The notes: generated from the letters alone by a model not told the origin. A stretch of 32,248 nucleotides of DNA from Halobacteriales archaeon QS_5_70_15 (GCA_003022005.1 PXRQ01000102.1:1-32248), one strand, 5' to 3'. Shown: positions 15,440 to 24,018, counted from the first letter of the stretch. Numbers and translations: made by a program.

Positions 15440-16789
15440 TCAGTCCAGCGCCTCGGGGTCGACCTCCGCCGCCTCGCGGTCGAGGTCAGCGTCGGGCTCC
15501 TCGACGACCTCGAGCGCGCGGCTGTTGACCGCGTCGGGGTCGAGACCGACCTCCTGGAGGAACTGCTTGTAGAGCCGCTCGCAGGTCTCGGCGTCCTTCT
15601 GCCGGTCGCTGGCGTGATCGCACAGCGCCGCGAGGTCGTGACCCTCCGGTGTCTCGTCCGTGTGGATGATCCAGTGATTGACGAGGTCCGAGAGCCGGCG
15701 GATGGGCGAGGTGAAGTGGCCGTAGATCTCGAAGTTGAGCGCGTGGTGGCCGCCGAACGGGTCGTTCATGTACTTCGCCCGGGGCATCACCTTCATCACG
15801 GCCCACTGGATCTTGTTGAGCTGCCGACCGGGCGCCCCCTCCAGGGTCGCGTTGACGGCCTTCCGGGGGTCGTCCCAGGAGTCGGCGGGGATCGAGACGC
15901 CGTCGAGTTCCTGGATCTCCTGGAGCGCCTTGTCCCACTCGTCGGGGGAGGGCTGTGGGTGGACGCGGAACATCGCCTCCAGCCCGCGGACCCACTGGAG
16001 CTCGTGGGTGACGGCCTTGTTCGCCTTCAGCATGCACTCCTCGATGATGGTGTGGGCGCGGTCCCGCTTGGGGTTGAGCACGAGCGAGCCGTCCTCCTTG
16101 CGCTGCTCGTGGAGCGCCTCGGCGAGCTCGTAGGTCAGCGAGAGCTCGTCGTGGAGGTCCCCGCCGGGGTCGTCGAGCCGGCGCTCGGCCTCGTTGTACG
16201 TGAGCCGCTCGTCGGAGTGGACGACGCTCTTGTAGATGTCGATCTCCTCGTAGGAGAGCGTCTCGGGATCGATCAGCATCTCGACGGTGTGGGCCAGCCG
16301 GTCCTCCTCGGGCACGAGCGAGCAGGCCGTCTCCGCGAGCACCGGTGGGAGCATATGGACGGTGTAGCCCGGGAGGTAGACGGTGCTGCCCCGCTCGACC
16401 GCCTCCTCCCACATGGCCGAGCCGGGGTGGACGTAGTGGGTGACGTCCGCGATGTGGACCCAGAGGTGGTAGTATTCGGCCTCGCGCTCGATGGAGACCG
16501 CGTCGTCGAAGTCCTGGGCGTCCCCCGGATCGATGGTGCAGGTGGTCAGATCGCGGTGGTCCGTGCGGTAGTCCTCGTCGAGTTCCTCGGCGACCTCGGC
16601 CCCGATGTCCGTCGTTCGCTCCTCGGCCTCGCGGCGCACCTCGCTCGGGAACCCGTCGCGGATGTCGAACTCCTCGAACAGTTCCTCGCGCTTGTTGGCG
16701 AGGTGGCGGGCCAGCTCCTCGTCTATCTTCACAGGCCCCTGGCCCTCCGCGGTCCCCGCGTAGGCCTGTTCGTCGCGCTCGTCACTCAT
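15440..16789 (-). CDS. rnr: RNB-domain 3'-5' exoribonuclease (archaeal RNase R-like)
   Basis: The 449-residue enzyme is essentially an RNB catalytic domain. The metal-binding motif IDPGDAQDFDDAVSI (86-100) carries the conserved aspartates, and GHFTSPIRRLSDLVNH (357-372) is the C-terminal RNB signature. No cold-shock or S1 domains are visible, so it is about half the length of bacterial RNase R, as known for haloarchaeal RNase R. Haloarchaea lack the exosome, and in Haloferax the RNase R homologue was reported as essential, so this is a likely housekeeping RNA-decay enzyme. The TATA-like AACTATTCAAG lies 25-33 bases upstream of the ATG at 16789, supporting that start. It is not in an obvious operon. 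Confidence 0.92.
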   Translation of the reverse strand: MSDERDEQAYAGTAEGQGPVKIDEELARHLANKREELFEEFDIRDGFPSEVRREAEERTTDIGAEVAEELDEDYRTDHRDLTTCTIDPGDAQDFDDAVSIEREAEYYHLWVHIADVTHYVHPGSAMWEEAVERGSTVYLPGYTVHMLPPVLAETACSLVPEEDRLAHTVEMLIDPETLSYEEIDIYKSVVHSDERLTYNEAERRLDDPGGDLHDELSLTYELAEALHEQRKEDGSLVLNPKRDRAHTIIEECMLKANKAVTHELQWVRGLEAMFRVHPQPSPDEWDKALQEIQELDGVSIPADSWDDPRKAVNATLEGAPGRQLNKIQWAVMKVMPRAKYMNDPFGGHHALNFEIYGHFTSPIRRLSDLVNHWIIHTDETPEGHDLAALCDHASDRQKDAETCERLYKQFLQEVGLDPDAVNSRALEVVEEPDADLDREAAEVDPEALD

Positions 16790-17194
16790 GCGTCGGGGTT
16801 GGGTGGATGTGCTTGAATAGTTGTTGGGAAGCGAGGGTCGAGTGTAACGAAACCCTCGTTATCGAGCGGGGAGCGGTGCGACCCGCGAGATGTGGGTGGC
16901 GCGAACGAAATGAGCGCCACCAGGTGGCGAACGGCGACCGGAAGGAACCGTGGGCTGCGATGCCGGAGAACGAAGCGGACGAAACCCCGGAACTGGAGAC
17001 GGTCGGAGCGTCACCCGTCGAGGAGTGGAGCGTGTCCCGGTATCGGAGCAACGGAGGAGGGGGCTTCGAGGAACCGGAACCGGGGCGAGCGGGGAGCCGA
17101 GCGGGACCGGAACGGCCGCTCGCACGCCGTGTGGCGTCCCCCGTGATCGATTCCGGCCGGGCGCTGGCCGATACAATCGCTACGAACGACCGTG
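16790..17194. other. Intergenic region with promoter and hairpin, no gene called
   Basis: The interval lies between the RNase R start and the end of the zinc-finger gene. It contains the RNase R promoter (about 16811-16825) and a hairpin at 16895-16921. Several rightward frames cross it without stops, but they are Arg/Glu/Gly-rich, have no recognisable family and run over the antisense of the next gene. Confidence 0.55.
16895..16921 (+). repeat. Hairpin with 11-base GAACGAAATGA loop
   Basis: The stem GGTGGCGC pairs exactly with GCGCCACC around the loop GAACGAAATGA. A further GGTGGCG follows at 16923-16929. The loop matches the pattern GARCGAARYGA shared with 28306-28332, while the stem is unrelated in sequence. 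Confidence 0.75.
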
Positions 17195-17542
17195 TCAGCG
17201 GTCGCTGTGCTCGTCACCCTCGCCCTGTTTGCCGCGTTCGGGCCGCGAATCGGGTTCGTCGGACGGCTCCTCGCCGCCGACCTCGACGGCGTAGGCGGCG
17301 AGAAACGCGTCCCGGGACTGCTCGCCCGCGCCGGAGACGACGAGGTCGTCCTCGAGACCCTCGCGGGGCTGGTGACAGAGGTCGCGGTAGCAGGGTTTGC
17401 AGAGGTACTCGAACTCCTTGTCCCGCCGGTCGTACCGGTCGCCGTGCTTGTCGTACTCCCGCGCGTCCGACCGCTGCAGGTCCGCCCCGCACGCGATACA
17501 GGTGACCTCCGTCCGGCCGCCGCGGTCCCGGCTGCCCCACAT
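17195..17542 (-). CDS. Small haloarchaeal zinc-finger protein
   Basis: The 115-residue protein has CIACGADL near residues 15-22 and CKPCYRDLC near residues 48-56, so two CxxC pairs about 33 residues apart form a likely zinc site, with a charged YDKHGDRYDRRDKEFEYL segment between. The C-terminal third is acidic and disordered-looking. I regard it as a conserved haloarchaeal protein of unknown function; nucleic-acid or protein binding is possible. The ATG at 17542 (MWGSRDRGGR) is chosen because a TATA-like TCTAAGTC lies about 28 bases upstream; an in-frame ATG at 17767 would lie in sequence with no such support. Confidence 0.78.
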   Translation of the reverse strand: MWGSRDRGGRTEVTCIACGADLQRSDAREYDKHGDRYDRRDKEFEYLCKPCYRDLCHQPREGLEDDLVVSGAGEQSRDAFLAAYAVEVGGEEPSDEPDSRPERGKQGEGDEHSDR

Positions 17543-17591
17543 ACGCCGGCACGTTCGTGCCCCCGGACTTAGACCTTTGTGCTCCGGTACC

Positions 17592-17996
17592 GTGCGAGAC
17601 CGACACACCCGAAGGCAGCTGCCGCCCGCCCCGCCGCTCGCGGGCACGGAGACGGCCTCGCCGACCCTCCCCGCCGACGACGCCGACCGGCTGTCCGAGG
17701 ACCTGATCGAGGGGACCGCGACGGTCGGCGCGCACTCGAGAAACCGGCTCGGGATCGACGACGTCAACCGGTGCCGCGGCGACGGCGTGACGCTGCTCGC
17801 CGAGGAACGGGCCTCGGCCTACCGGGCGACATGAGTGGTGGTGAACGTCCCCTTCGAGACGGGTCGTCTCGGCTCGGTCCTGGAGAGCATCGAGGCGGTC
17901 CGCGAGGAACTCGGCGTGGAGATGGAGCTCCACCGAGCGGTTCGGGGTCGGCCCCGCGGGCGGCTGCGTCATCGGGCCGCGCTCCCGGACGGGTGA
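17592..17996 (+). pseudogene. Possible relic gene with an in-frame TGA
   Basis: From a GTG at 17592 the frame encodes 80 codons including LPADDADRLSEDLIEGTATV and AHSRNRLGIDDVNRC, meets TGA at 17832-17834, then continues in the same frame with VVVNVPFETGRLGSVLESIE and AVREELGVEMELHRAV to TGA at 17994-17996. Both halves have the acidic composition and helix-like pattern of haloarchaeal protein, which suggests one gene broken by a point mutation. I do not recognise the family. The TATA-like ACTTAGACC at about 17565 could serve it and the divergent zinc-finger gene. It could also be chance open frame. Confidence 0.4.
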
Positions 17997-18032
17997 CGGA
18001 CGATTTATCCGGTCGCCACGCCCACCCCCGGT

Positions 18033-18512
18033 ATGGAAGTGAAGTCCCGCCACCACCTCCGCGGCGACGAGATCGACGAGATCCGCGACGCCGTGCGCGA
18101 GGGCCTCGGCGTCGAGATCGAGGGCGACACGTTCGAGGGCGTCGAGTTCACCGACTCGGACGAACGGGTCGTCCTCGTGGATGGCGAGCCGCTGGTCGCG
18201 TTCTTCGACGACGAGCCGTTCCTCACCGTCCGCGGCGCCAACGAGTTCCCGCCCGAGCGGCGGGTGGTGACCGTCGACGCCGGCGCGGTCTCGTTCGTCT
18301 CCGACGGCGCGAACGTGATGCGCCCGGGCATCGTCGAGGCCGACGAGGCCATCGAGCCCGGCGACCTGGTCTGTATCGCCGAGGAGACCCACGGGAAGGG
18401 GCTCGCGGTCGGGCGCGCGGACGTCGACGGCTCCGGGATGGTCGGGGACTCCGGAAAGGTCGTCGAGTCGCTCCACCACGTCGGCGACGAACTGTACGAG
18501 TTCTCCGTCTGA
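18033..18512 (+). CDS. PUA domain RNA-binding protein
   Basis: The 159-residue protein has an N-terminal alpha/beta region (MEVKSRHHLRGDEIDEIRD) and a PUA domain from about residue 75 with the signature VTVDAGAVSFVSDGANVMRPGI, then GDLVCIAEETHGKGLAVGRA near 120-139. Archaeal stand-alone pre-PUA/PUA proteins of this size resemble the MCT-1/Tma20 group and are predicted to bind tRNA, rRNA or ribosomes. The start is supported by GATTTATCC 24-33 bases upstream, consistent with a leaderless message. It ends six bases from the convergent DUF1028 gene. Confidence 0.9.
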   Translation: MEVKSRHHLRGDEIDEIRDAVREGLGVEIEGDTFEGVEFTDSDERVVLVDGEPLVAFFDDEPFLTVRGANEFPPERRVVTVDAGAVSFVSDGANVMRPGIVEADEAIEPGDLVCIAEETHGKGLAVGRADVDGSGMVGDSGKVVESLHHVGDELYEFSV

Positions 18513-18518
18513 GCGCGG

Positions 18519-19285
18519 TCACCCCTCCCCCTCCCCCTCGGCCTCGGTATCCGGTCCGGTCTGATTCGATCCGCCGTCCGCCTCGTCGGCCGACCCGATG
18601 TCGTCCTCCTCGTAGGCGTCCTCGTACAGCTCCATCGCGTCCTCGAAGCTCCGCGCGGCGAGATCGTGTGTCTCCCGCAGGTCGGCGATCGGCGTCTCCG
18701 TCGCGTCCACACGGAGGTCCTCGGTGAACGGTTCGAGCTCGCGCTCCTCGGTCGTCCGGACGAGCACTGCCGCCGAGTGGACGGGCAGTTCCTCCCGCTT
18801 GTCCCCGCCCTCGGCGTGGCCCGCGGCGGGCGCGTCGATCAGTCGCCCCGGCAGGGGCTCCTCGCGGTCGCCGGCCTCGTAGGCGGCGGCCGTCTCCTCG
18901 ATCACGCTCTCGCCGGTGAGGAGGTTCCCCGCGACGGTGTAGTTCTCGCCCTCCAGGTGGCCGTACCACGGCCGGCACTCCTCGCCGGAGAAGGCGAACG
19001 TGCCCTCGCTGCCCACCCCGTGGAGCTGTCGGTTCTCCGAACCGGGATCGGCGTTCAGGAGCGCCTGCAGGGCGTCCCCGACCGCGAGCCCGTCGTCGAG
19101 GTACTCGACGCCCCTCCGCCCGAGTTCGGTGTTGACGAGCGACTGGGTGGCAACCGCGCCGTTCTCGCTCGCGAACGGACAGAGCGTCCCGACGCCGGCG
19201 AGTCGGGTGGTGACCGCGAGCCGAACCGGGTGTGCTCCTCGCCGTCGGCCTCGTAGGTCTCGCGGACGCAGATGCTGAACGTCAT
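18519..19285 (-). pseudogene. DUF1028 family protein, frameshifted near its N-terminus
   Basis: The family's start MTFSICVRETYEADGEEHTRFG is encoded from the ATG at 19285, and its continuation AVTTRLAGVGTLCPFASENGAVATQ follows in a different frame down to the stop at 18519. The join is at about 19215-19222, where coding-strand GGCTCGCGG would read in frame if one base were restored (for example GGCGTCGCGG, giving FG-V-AV). The rest is intact through LHGVGSEGTFAFSGEECRPW and GHLEGENYTVAGNLLTG, with a Glu/Gly-rich tail. DUF1028 proteins have an Ntn-hydrolase-like fold and unknown role. A TTTTTGAAAC TATA-like box 25-33 bases upstream of 19285 supports that start. Either a real mutation or a single-base sequence error explains it. 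Confidence 0.85.
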
Positions 19286-19356
19286 CGGTCGCCCGTCCGG
19301 GCCGTCGTTTCAAAAAGCCGCGGTCCGCAGCGGTTCCGGTGTTCGCCGTCCGACGG

Positions 19357-21510
19357 TCAGATCGACCGCGAGTCCGATCCGGTGGCGCCGTCGGTGTCGG
19401 TCGCCGTGACGACGATGTCGGTGCCGTTGCTCTTGCTCCGCACCTCGTCGACGCCCGAGGCCGAGGAGCCGCTGACGTCGTTGGTCACCGAGTCGAGGGT
19501 GTTCCCGCTGGAGTCGAGCATCTCGACGACCACCGTGTCGAGGTTGTCGTCCGAGTCGCTGGCGCTCCAGTCGACCTCGTAGCGGTCCCACCGCGGGTTC
19601 GAGCGGTTGTTGAGCGAGTCGATGCTCGCGGAGGGCGCGGAGTTGGTGTCTTCGGTCTCGCTCACGGTCGTCGAGTCCGAACCCGTGTTGCCGTTGGAGT
19701 CGGTGACCGTCGCGTCGACCGTGTAGCTGTTGCCGGAGCCGTCGTCGCCGGATGCGACCAGCCGGGTGGCTCCGCTGGCGGCGTCGCCGCTGACGCTCAC
19801 GCTCGCGGAGTCCTCGCTCTCACCGTCCGTGTCGTCCGTGAGCGAGAGGTCGACCGAATCGAGGTCGCCGTCCCCGTCGCTAACCGACCAGTCGACGTCG
19901 AACTCGGCGTCCGAGTCGCTCGTCTCGACCTCCGAGACCGAGAGGCTGTCGACCGTCGGGGCGCTCTCGGTGTTGTCCGTCGTGACGGTGATCGAACTCG
20001 TGCTTGTGTTCCCGGCGGAGTCGGTCGCGTTCGCCTCGAACGTGTGGTCTCCGTCGGAGAACTGCGTCGTGTCGAGCGAATCCTCGTAGTAGCCCGACGT
20101 CGAGTTGTAGGAGGTCGACCGCGAGGAGCCGCCGTCGACGTTGTACGTGACTTCCAGCGAATCGTCGCTGTCCTCGCTGTCCGAGGCGTCGATCCGGACG
20201 GTGATCGTCCCGGAGACGGTTTCGCCGTCGCTCGGGTTGACCCACGAGACGCTCGGGGCGGAGTCGGTCGAGCCGAGCGAGTCGACGGCGTTCTCGGCGT
20301 CGACCAGTCCGGCGCCCTGCTCGTTCGATGCGAGGCCGATGTCCTCGGCGGTGTCCTTCAGGTGCTGTCGAATCTCCTCGTTCGTGAGGCTGCTATTGGC
20401 GAACACCTGTCCACCCGTCCCGGCGACGTGCGGGGTGGCCATCGAGGTGCCGCTGAACGTCTCGTAGCCGTCCTCGTACGTGCTTCCGTCGTCGCTCTCC
20501 GGCGGGATGGTCGAGAGCACGTCGCTCCCCGGCGCCGCGAGTTCGATTTCGGGGCCGGTCGAGGAGTAGTCCGCCAGCGAGTCGTCCTTGTCGGTGGCCG
20601 AGACGGCCATCACGGTCGAGTACTTAGCCGGGTAGCTCACGCAGTCCGAGCAGGGCCCGTCGTTGCCCGCGGCCGCGACGAGGAGCACGCCGTTGTCGTA
20701 GGCGTACTGACAGGCGTTCTTCAGCGTCGAATCCCCCGAGGAACCACCGAGGGACATGTTGATGACGTCGGCCCCGTTGTCGGCGGCGTACCTGATGCCG
20801 TCCGCGATGTCGGCGTAGGACCCGGAGCCACAGCCGTCGAGCACCTTGACCGGCATGATCGTCGCCTCGGTGGAGACGCCTCCCGCGACCCCTTCGTTGT
20901 TCCCGCGGACGGCGTCGGCCGTCCCCGCGACGTGACTGCCGTGGTCGTCGTCGTCCGACCACTCGTAGTTGCAGTCGTTGCCGTTGTACCCCTCGCGGCC
21001 GAACCGGCAGCCGCCCGACTCGGAGCCACACGAGGACCCGAACGCCGCTCCGAGAGAGGGGTCGACGTTGTCCGCGAGATCGGGATGGTCGTCGTCGACG
21101 CCCGTGTCGAGGATGGCCAGGGTCGCCCCGCTCCCGGTGGTTCCCTCGGAGTGGAGCACGTCCGCGTCGACACGATCGATACCCCACGGGAGTTTCTCAC
21201 CCAGTTTCTCGGCGGTGTAGTTCGGCTCGACGTAGTCGATGTCCGGGTTCCGCTCCAAGTTCTCTCGCGCCTCGGAGGAGAACTGCCCGACGACGACCCG
21301 TCCGTAGGACCCGAGGTCGATGGTCTTGCGGACGGAGTCGGCTGCCCGTTTGGCCGCCCGTTCGGCCCCGGCGGCACCTTCGGGGATGCCGACGTTGAAC
21401 TCCTCCGTCTCGTCTGCCGAGGCGACGCCCGATACCACGCTCAATCCTCCCACTGTCCCCGCCGCCCGCAGGACGCTCCGACGGGAGAAGTCCAAGTCAC
21501 GATTTAGCAT
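19357..21510 (-). CDS. Tat-exported subtilisin-like serine protease (S8) with C-terminal Ig-like repeats
   Basis: The 717-residue protein has a Tat signal (SRRSVLRAAGTVGG, residues 9-22), an inhibitor-like propeptide to about residue 100, and an S8 catalytic domain with Asp135 (ILDTGVDDDHPDL), His190 (DDHGSHVAGT), oxyanion Asn283 (AAAGNDG) and Ser356 (SGTSMATPHVAG). Seven cysteines lie in the catalytic domain (about 161, 168, 180, 227, 267, 287, 290), several of which could form disulfides outside the cell. After about residue 410 the tail holds roughly three bacterial-Ig-like units rich in Asp, Ser and Thr (for example SWVNPSDGETVSGTITVRI), in place of the shorter tail of classical halolysins. 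The sequence upstream of 21510 is AT-rich with ATATTTATCC 30-40 bases away. Confidence 0.94.
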   Translation of the reverse strand: MLNRDLDFSRRSVLRAAGTVGGLSVVSGVASADETEEFNVGIPEGAAGAERAAKRAADSVRKTIDLGSYGRVVVGQFSSEARENLERNPDIDYVEPNYTAEKLGEKLPWGIDRVDADVLHSEGTTGSGATLAILDTGVDDDHPDLADNVDPSLGAAFGSSCGSESGGCRFGREGYNGNDCNYEWSDDDDHGSHVAGTADAVRGNNEGVAGGVSTEATIMPVKVLDGCGSGSYADIADGIRYAADNGADVINMSLGGSSGDSTLKNACQYAYDNGVLLVAAAGNDGPCSDCVSYPAKYSTVMAVSATDKDDSLADYSSTGPEIELAAPGSDVLSTIPPESDDGSTYEDGYETFSGTSMATPHVAGTGGQVFANSSLTNEEIRQHLKDTAEDIGLASNEQGAGLVDAENAVDSLGSTDSAPSVSWVNPSDGETVSGTITVRIDASDSEDSDDSLEVTYNVDGGSSRSTSYNSTSGYYEDSLDTTQFSDGDHTFEANATDSAGNTSTSSITVTTDNTESAPTVDSLSVSEVETSDSDAEFDVDWSVSDGDGDLDSVDLSLTDDTDGESEDSASVSVSGDAASGATRLVASGDDGSGNSYTVDATVTDSNGNTGSDSTTVSETEDTNSAPSASIDSLNNRSNPRWDRYEVDWSASDSDDNLDTVVVEMLDSSGNTLDSVTNDVSGSSASGVDEVRSKSNGTDIVVTATDTDGATGSDSRSI

Positions 21511-21968
21511 GGAAACTGTCCCTTTATCCGGCTTGATTGGATAAATATTTTGTTGTCGAGAGACTAAATATATCCGACACCAGGGGGTACCCGACCGTCG
21601 AGACGGCCATCGACGGTCGATCCCCTATCCGACCGGAGCGACCGAACGCAGGGCGCGGCGACGGGCGACGGTATCGTTTGGACGGGCGACGCCGCCGACT
21701 ATGTTCATCGAAATTACAGTATATAGCGATCATAAATTTTGGGGCCGTGACTCCTATCCCGACGCGAGCGGGGACGGAGGCCCGTCTTTCGTGCGAAACC
21801 GGCTGACTCGGTACGCGGTCGTGCCTGGGTGACCGGTCGACAGCGTGCGGTACGGCGGGACCGGTCGACAGCTCGACATCTCCCGCTCGCATCGGCCTCC
21901 GGAACCCGTACGGCCGGACACGTGCGTCTGACGTAAGAACTATGCCCGCACGGGACGCGCCGTCCGAT
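21511..21968. other. AT-rich intergenic region between protease and truncated sepF
   Basis: This 458-base interval contrasts with the GC-rich genome. On the minus strand AAAATATTTATCC (about 21536-21550) and GATATATTTAG (about 21566-21576) are candidate protease promoter elements. A second AT-rich patch lies at about 21707-21740. CGTAAGAAC at about 21931-21940 is a plausible TATA element 29-38 bases ahead of the sepF ATG. A rightward 89-codon frame from 21537 overlaps the promoter and has no family; I do not call it. Confidence 0.6.
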
Positions 21969-22217
21969 ATGGGACTGATGAGCAAGCTCCTCGGGGAGAG
22001 TCAGGGGAGGACGGACGACTACGTCGAACTGGACGTGGACGACTTCGACGCGGCGGCCGTGGAGGCCGACACGACGGTCCACATCGCGACCATCGGCGAC
22101 AAGAGCGACGTCATCCCGATCAAGGACGCCGTCTACGACGGGGACCTCGTCATCGCGGACATCACCCGACACTCGACGAGCGACCGGACGATGGAGCACA
22201 TCAGCGACGAACTCAGG
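21969..22217 (+). pseudogene. sepF: Truncated sepF (cell division protein SepF, N-terminal part only)
   Basis: From the ATG at 21969 the frame reads MGLMSKLLGESQGRTDDYVEL, the membrane-anchoring amphipathic start of SepF, and continues through VHIATIGDKSDVIPIKDAVY and DGDLVIADITRHSTSDRTME to HISDELR. Homology stops there: the family normally continues with a helix and the strand ending ('D-G-D-I-x-x-K-G-D-D-Q-I-I-V-T-P-x-G-I'), which is absent. The frame then stays open for 520 bases over the antisense of the neighbouring gene. SepF tethers FtsZ to the archaeal membrane, and this copy lacks the part needed for dimerisation and FtsZ contact. An intact copy would be expected elsewhere. An ATG at 21942 is in frame, but 21969 fits the family. 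Confidence 0.82.
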
Positions 22218-22382
22218 ACCCCGCCGCATCGGATCGGGTTCCCGGTCGCCCGCGGCCGGGTGCCGGCCACCCCCCGGCCGCGGAGTGCCCGGCTCGCGTT
22301 CCCGACCGTCGAAGTGATCGGCGGGTGGCGGCGTGCCGCCGTCGAACCCGTCTCTGGCCGAGCCCCGATGCCGCGGCGAGAC

Positions 22383-24018
22383 CTACAGCGACTCGGTCAG
22401 CTGTTCGCCGCGTTCGGCCACCGACTCGTAGTACTGCATCAGCCCCTCGAGGCCGGACGAGGTACCGTACTCGACCGCCTCGTCCAGCACTTCGTCGCCC
22501 GGATACGCCACGATGTCGGTCGCCTCCCGGTACTCCTCGAGGAGGTACCGCACCGTCTCGCCGATGACGAACTCCTCCACGGGGACCGGAACGGCTCCGG
22601 GTACCTGCTCGGGATCCTCGGCCGCTCGCGGCAGTTCGCCACCAGTGACGGATCCGGCACTGCGGGGCGAACTGGCCGAGGGCGTTCCGCGCCCGGCCGC
22701 CGGAGTGGTACCCCGCCGCCTGTTGCGGGTCGAACATGACGAGCGGACCCCGCCAGAGTGCCCCCCACAGGAGCGCGTTCCACATCGCGGACTGACGCCC
22801 CGGCGGCGCGAGCCAGACGGCCAGGTTCAGGAAGTACGCCTCGAACTTCTCGAGATGCTGTCTGCCCTGTGGCGTGTCGTCGAAGCCGCTTCCGCCCCCT
22901 CGCAGGTGTAGATCGAACCAGTGGTGCCACGTTGCGTCGGCGGCGATGCGCCCGACGTCGGCCCGGTGACCGTCGTAGACGCCGATGACCGGGAACTCGG
23001 TGCCCCTGGGCTCGTCCGAGTTCGGGTCCGGCTGATCGACCACCTGCGCCCACGCGATGGGTTCGACCTTCGGCTGGTGGCCGCCCTTCCGTGGCCACTC
23101 GCTCGTCGGGTAGCTCGACGGGACGTTGACGGCCCCCTCGTGCTGGTGGTCCGGCAGGATCTCGATGGGGCCCTCGGGCCCGCACAGGACGGGGTGAGGA
23201 TGGGTCGTTCGGAGGAACCGGGGCCGGAACCGGTACTCGGGGTACTCCCGGACCCGGATCTTCTGGGGCGTGTCGTCCCTCTCGCTGGTGGAGCCGCCCG
23301 GTCCGGACCGGAGGGTGTTCAGCCACCCGTCGTACCGCCGCATCTTCCCGACCCTGGGGATCCCCCCGGTGATCCCTTCTCCGAGGTCCGAGTGGTCGCC
23401 CGTCGTGAGGACGCCACCGCCGTCGTCCATGAACGACTCCACCGCGTTGATCTCCGAAGCGCTCGGCTCGATGTCACCCGGTCCACCCCCCCTGCCGGCG
23501 ACGCCGAACAGCCAGAGCTCGTCGTAGTCGGAGAGGGATACCTCGTCGAGGTCGCCCCGCTCCATGTCGGCGCTTCCCGCCGGCGCCCGCTGCCGATGGG
23601 CGGTCGTCACGTCGAACGTGACCCAGTACCACGGGTCGGACTTGAGGGTGGAGATGACGTGTGTCAGCCCGCCGAACCCGCCCCCGCTGAACTTGATCCC
23701 GCCCTCCCCGTGGATGAGCACGTCCACCTCCGCCGGGGGGCGACGCCAGTGCCAGCGCTCCCACTCGTAGTGCTTGAACCGGTCCCGTATCTCGGCGATG
23801 CGCTCGGCGGTCACGCCGGTGATCTCGCCCCCGACGCCGCCCAGCTCCTCCTTCATCTGCTCGGCCAGCCGCCGGCTGATCCCGGTAACGGCGGCCAGTT
23901 CCTCGGTCGTCGCACGGCGAACGTCCTCGAGCGTCTCGAACCCCGCCGCCCGCAGTCTGTTGGCCCGCTCCGTTCCGATGTCGGTCAGTTCCTCGATGTC
24001 GAACTCGATGCCTGACAT
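22383..24018 (-). pseudogene. Helix-hairpin-helix plus glutamine amidotransferase-like fusion protein, frameshifted
   Basis: The ATG at 24018 begins MSGIEFDIEELTDIGTERAN, a helix-hairpin-helix pair (about residues 6-60, with LTDIGTERANRLRAAG and VTGISRRLAEQMKEELG), as in DUF4332/RecA-like N-terminal HhH modules. A second domain (about 95-430) has VDVLIHGEGGIKFSGGGFGG, LSDYDELWLFGVAG and AVESFMDDGGGVLTTGDHSD, a Rossmann-like arrangement resembling DUF4350/ThuA-type class I amidotransferase-like domains; I see no certain catalytic Cys. The frame breaks at about 22655-22680 after RNALGQF; in another frame SPRSAGSVTGGELPRAAEDP and EEFVIGETVRYLLEEYREAT continue to the stop at 22383, so one base is gained or lost. 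The repaired protein is about 544 residues. Function is unknown. Confidence 0.6.

Noticed and set aside
19339..21507. 722-codon rightward open frame opposite the subtilase
   Set aside because: The leftward frame has the complete S8 triad and a Tat signal; the opposite frame is Val/Arg/Gly-rich only.
21537..21806. 89-residue rightward protein upstream of sepF
   Set aside because: It overlaps the AT-rich protease promoter, has no family and shows Arg-rich antisense-like composition.
22214..22739. Extension of SepF through the open frame to 22739
   Set aside because: Sequence after 22217 matches no SepF and is antisense to the HhH fusion gene; the open frame is a GC effect.
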